Shown: piece after piece, positions 61,045 to 64,000 of the stretch
Layout of the letters: each line of letters begins with the position of its first letter
Position numbering within the stretch: position 1 is the stretch's first letter
NCBI GenBank assembly: GCA_029210585.1
Contig: JARGFP010000010.1
Coordinates: 1 to 64,000, forward strand
From: Bacteroidales bacterium
Lineage (GTDB): Bacteria > Bacteroidota > Bacteroidia > Bacteroidales > GCA-2748055
Direction of reading: 5' to 3'
DNA length: 64,000 bases
Made by a program: the position numbers and the translations under genes
The notes under the pieces: model-generated
Database searches by the model: none
What the model was told of the DNA's origin: nothing
Seen by the model: the letters and a program-made list of their open reading frames with translations, nothing else

Positions 61045-62283
61045 ATGAAACGATCACTTACCTTGTTCCTGCTTGTCTGCTTAATGACGGGTCCACAATT
61101 TTTAAATGCGCAGGAAGGCTACCAGCCTTCACAGGAAAACCTGGAGAACCGGGAATGGTTCCAGGATGCAAAATTCGGGCTGTTTGTCCACTGGGGTGTC
61201 TACTCCCTGATGGCGGGCGGGGGAGATATGGGCATTGCCGAATGGATCATGCACCGGAAAGAAATACCCATTGAACAGTACGAACTGTTGCCCGGAAATT
61301 TCTACCCGGTAAAGTTCGATCCGGCCGAATGGGTCAGCCTGGTGAAGGAGGCCGGAATGAATTACATCACCATCACTTCCAAGCACCACGACGGATTTGC
61401 AATGTATGATTCCGAGATTTCTGATTACAATATTGTAGATGCCACGCCCTATGGAAAGGATGTCATTGGAATGCTGAAGGAAGAGTGCGACAGGCAGGGG
61501 GTCAAATTGTTTTTTTACTATTCGCAGCTCGACTGGCACCATCCTGACTATTATCCTAGGGGCAATACGGGGACCCATTAAGGAAGACCGGATCATGGCG
61601 ACTGGGACAACTACATTGATTATATGAATGCCCAGCTCTCAGAACTGCTGACCAACTATGGCGAGATTGGCGGGATCTGGTTTGACGGGATGTGGGACAA
61701 ATGGGAAGCGCCCTGGCGGCTTGCGGAGACGTATTCCCTGATCCATGAGCTGCAGCCCGGAACGCTCATTGGCAGCAACCACCACAAAATGCCTTATCCC
61801 GGCGAGGATTTCCAGATGTTCGAGCGGGACCTGCCCGGACAAAATACCATCGGATTCAACCAGACCGGGATCAGTGACCTGCCGCTGGAAATGTGTGAGA
61901 CCATGAATGGATCATGGGGATTCAATATCAAGGATACCGCCTTTAAATCCACGGAATACCTGTTGCACCTGCTTATCCGGGCTGCAGGCAAGAATGCCAA
62001 TATGCTCCTGAATACCGGTCCCATGCCCAACGGGGAGATTCAGCCAGCCAACGTGCAAACGTTGAAGGAAATGGGTACATGGATGAACAAGTATGGTGAG
62101 ACCATTTATGGGACCAGGGGAGGCCCTGTTGAAGGCGACTGGGGTACGACCACGGTGAAGGGTAAACAGGTGTATGTCCATGTACTGGATCCATCTGTGG
62201 AACAACTGACCATACCCCTGCAGGGAGGCAAAGTAAAAAGCCTTACCCTGTTTGAGGACGGTTCAAAGGTGAAATTCACCATT
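61045..62283 (+). pseudogene. GH29 alpha-L-fucosidase, in-frame TAA and lost 3' end
   Basis: The signal peptide SLTLFLLVCLMTGPQFLNAQ is followed by the GH29 barrel: FGLFVHWGVYSLMAGGGD, YITITSKHHDGFAMYDS, FFYYSQLDWHHPDYYP. A TAA at 61579-61581 interrupts, and the same frame continues with GRPDHGDWDNYIDYM and IGGIWFDGMWDKWE (nucleophile Asp region), ANMLLNTGPMPNGEI. After FEDGSKVKF near 62280 the frame leaves the family and enters sequence antisense to the CE15 gene, so the last part of the C-terminal beta domain is deleted. The upstream fragment lacks the nucleophile and should be inactive. Intact, it would release fucose from glycans in the periplasm. Confidence 0.88.
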
Positions 62284-63356
62284 CGGGTCGGCCCACTGGT
62301 CCTTGGTGGCACTTGCCACGTATACGGGTCTGGGTGCCATCAGCGCAAGCAGCATATGCTGGTCCACAGGAAGCTTATGCTCCCTGTTATTGTACCTGTT
62401 GAACCTGTCGCAAAACCAGTGGGGAAAAACAGTGTTGATCCGTTCTACTTTTTCCCCGAATCGGCGCCTGGATAAAGCGGCACCCCCGCACCCTGAATTA
62501 TTGGAGATCACGGCTGAGAATCGTGCATCATTTGCACCTGCTCACAGTGCCGTTTTTCCGAGCCGGGAATGGCCGATTGCTATGATCCTGTTCGGATCAG
62601 CAACCGTGTCTTCCGAAAGGTAATCGGCAATGAACGACATCCCCTTTGCCCACATGGAGATTGAGCCCGGACAGTAGGCTTCAGCGTCTTTTTCCGGCTG
62701 TGCGAAGAGGGAGTGAAAGCCATTATCAAACCCATCGTCGTAGTCAGGGTCAAACTCCCCGTAATAGGCGGTGGCCACACCATACCCGCTGTTTATAATG
62801 GTTGCCAGGGGCCAGCGGGAGGCATTCGCGCCGCGGGATTCCGGGGAGGCGTGGTTATCCGAAATGTGTGCATGCTCACTGTTCTTTACCCAGCGGTTGT
62901 GGATGGCGATCGTGCCCAGTGTATCGATGGTGTGGTTGCCCGAAAAATTGAGTCCTGCGAATACAGGAACGCGGTCCATGTTCCTGGGAAAAACATACAG
63001 GATTGTGAACTGTTCCTCACCGGAAGAAGTCCTGACTTTCCCGGTAACTTCCTTCACAATTGCAGCACTGTCGAGGTAGTGTTCCGACAGGACCTTTTCA
63101 GTGAAGCTGATGGCATACTCCTTTTCCGGAAAATGACCATACATTTCTTTTGAAAACAATTCCAGTATTTCGGGTTTTCCACCTCGTTCCATACCTCGTA
63201 ACCGTTTACAGAATCGCCTGCTTCTGTCACCAATAGGTCCGGCAGGACATAGGAGGGAACTTCTGCCTCATCATAGATCGGTTCATCATTGTTGTTGCAG
63301 GAAAATAAAAATCCCAGGGGCAGGACAGGGACCACGAGTGGTGTGCTGTGTATCAT
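62281..63356 (-). pseudogene. CE15-like glucuronoyl/carbohydrate esterase, frameshift, nonsense and 3' truncation
   Basis: Reading leftward from 63356, a signal/lipoprotein start (LVVPVLPLGFLFSC) leads to VNGYEVWNEV. A base is then lost near 63175 and the frame continues as KPEILELFSKEMYGHFPEKE. AIGHSRLGKTAL carries the GxSRxGK nucleophile Ser of CE15. The next codon is TGA (62544-62542) where Trp is expected, and the frame runs on through [19 protein letters not shown] and [20 protein letters not shown]. At 62281 it ends abruptly in the GH29 fragment, losing the catalytic His region. Such esterases cut ester links between glucuronate and lignin or alcohols. Three independent lesions make this a clear pseudogene. 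Confidence 0.88.
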
Positions 63357-63439
63357 TGCATTATTTTTGGGTGGTTAAGGAATGCAATATAGAAAAAAGC
63401 AGGTATATTCCTGCTTTCCAAACTCTCAACTTATTGTAT

Positions 63440-63447
63440 TATATTTG
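63440..63447 (+). promoter_or_regulatory. Possible -7 element for the YihY/BrkB gene
   Basis: TATATTTG matches TAnnTTTG and lies 23 bases before the start codon at 63471. TTTC about 21 bases upstream is a weak -33. Confidence 0.5.
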
Positions 63448-63470
63448 TTTCAGATTCTTACGCGAAATAT

Positions 63471-64000
63471 ATGATCAGGAAACTCAGGGACATTTTTCAG
63501 AATGAGATCATCCGTGTTGATCTCAAGTCGAAATCGAGCCGCAGGCGTTTTGTCATCCGGCAAATCCGCATCTATGTGTATGCGTTCAGGGGATTTTTTG
63601 AAGACAGGGCTGCACTGCGGGCTTCCTCCCTTACCTATTTCACGATGTTGTCGATCGTGCCGATCTTTGCCATGGCCTTCGGTATTGCAAAGGGATTCGG
63701 GTTTGAGGACCGGATGAATGAATTCATCGATAATAGTTTCCAGGAGCAGGACCAGATGATCACCTGGATCAAGACCATGGTCGCAAGCCTGCTTGACAAT
63801 ACCAAGGGAGGACTGGTGGCAGGGATCGGTTTCATCATTCTCTTCTGGTCGGTGATCCAGGTACTGAATAATATAGAACTGTCATTCAACGATATCTGGC
63901 AGGTCAAGAAAGCCCGCAGTCCGATCCGGAAATTCTCGGACTACCTGGCGATGATGATCATCACCCCCTTTGCCATTGCCCTCTCAGGTAGTATCACCGT
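63471..64000 (+). CDS. YihY/BrkB-family membrane protein, partial
   Basis: The gene enters at ATG 63471 and runs off the right edge; about 176 codons are present. RGFFEDRAALRASSLTYFTM followed by LSIVPIFAMAFGIAKGFGF is the first helix and conserved loop of the YihY/BrkB (formerly ribonuclease BN-like) family. A second helix LVAGIGFIILFWSVIQVL and the motif NNIELSFNDIWQVKKAR follow, then FSDYLAMMIITPFAIALSGS. The family consists of inner-membrane proteins with six helices and no proven biochemical role, though some bacterial members are linked to envelope or stress phenotypes. A short -7 box lies just upstream. Confidence 0.9.
   Translation, partial: MIRKLRDIFQNEIIRVDLKSKSSRRRFVIRQIRIYVYAFRGFFEDRAALRASSLTYFTMLSIVPIFAMAFGIAKGFGFEDRMNEFIDNSFQEQDQMITWIKTMVASLLDNTKGGLVAGIGFIILFWSVIQVLNNIELSFNDIWQVKKARSPIRKFSDYLAMMIITPFAIALSGSIT

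Noticed and set aside
37853-62544. Stop-codon reassignment or selenocysteine/pyrrolysine
   Set aside because: The three internal stops are of two kinds (TAA, TAA, TGA), occur in genes with other damage in two of three cases, and all three stop codons are used normally elsewhere in the window.

Overview
The window comes from a Bacteroidota chromosome, probably a Bacteroidales/Marinilabiliales-type fermenter of polysaccharides. The evidence is a type IX secretion (T9SS) sorting tail on an aminopeptidase, a PorE-like OmpA protein, promoters of the form TTTG-N18/19-TAnnTTTG, no clear Shine-Dalgarno sequences, and a Na+-pumping methylmalonyl-CoA decarboxylase operon beside citrate lyase. I see no rRNA, tRNA, CRISPR array, prophage or SusC/SusD pair.

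Layout. 1-2577 is an AT-richer accessory edge: a tyrosine recombinase reads into what looks like an integron-type gene cassette (one hypothetical protein plus an attC-like inverted repeat) and then into the start of a second cassette carrying a DCL/DUF3223 gene. 2578-7344 holds IS/REP-like hairpins, a sortilin-type Asp-box propeller protein, and a 20-bp tandem array interrupted by a 197-bp MITE-like element. 7345-30741 is a carbohydrate district: GH88, FAD oxidoreductase, heparinase II/III, AEC transporter, nucleoside hydrolase, a wrecked sulfatase, GH130 mannoside phosphorylase with its Na+/sugar symporter, aldose 1-epimerase, M1 aminopeptidase, GH3, galactokinase, PAP2 phosphatase, a GT39 transferase and a Gfo/Idh oxidoreductase. 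31132-41677 carries alkaline phosphatase, a lipoprotein, QueE, the PorE-like protein, a LytTR regulator, a C1 peptidase broken by an in-frame TAA, and a GH3/beta-lactamase fusion. 41789-48951 is the energy block: methylmalonyl-CoA epimerase, the four-subunit decarboxylase pump, a CitD-CitE fusion and CitF. 48954-64000 has a beheaded ECF sigma factor with intact anti-sigma-like and DUF4097-like genes, isoaspartyl peptidase, an HD protein with an isocitrate/isopropylmalate-type dehydrogenase, PepD, rubredoxin, M28 peptidase, a HAD phosphatase, TlpA, ComB, truncated GH29 and CE15 pseudogenes facing each other tail to tail, and the start of a YihY/BrkB protein.

How it fits together. Hydrolases and lyases release uronides, mannosides, galactose and fucose units. 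The symporter, GalM, GalK and GH130 bring them into glycolysis. Methylmalonyl-CoA decarboxylation and citrate cleavage give propionate/acetate and a sodium gradient. Two structural themes are not explained by genes. First, nearly every larger gap carries its own private short tandem repeat (18-61 bp units), several of which include the start or stop of the neighbouring gene. Second, several extracellular enzyme genes are decaying (sulfatase, C1 peptidase, GH29, CE15), as is one sigma factor.
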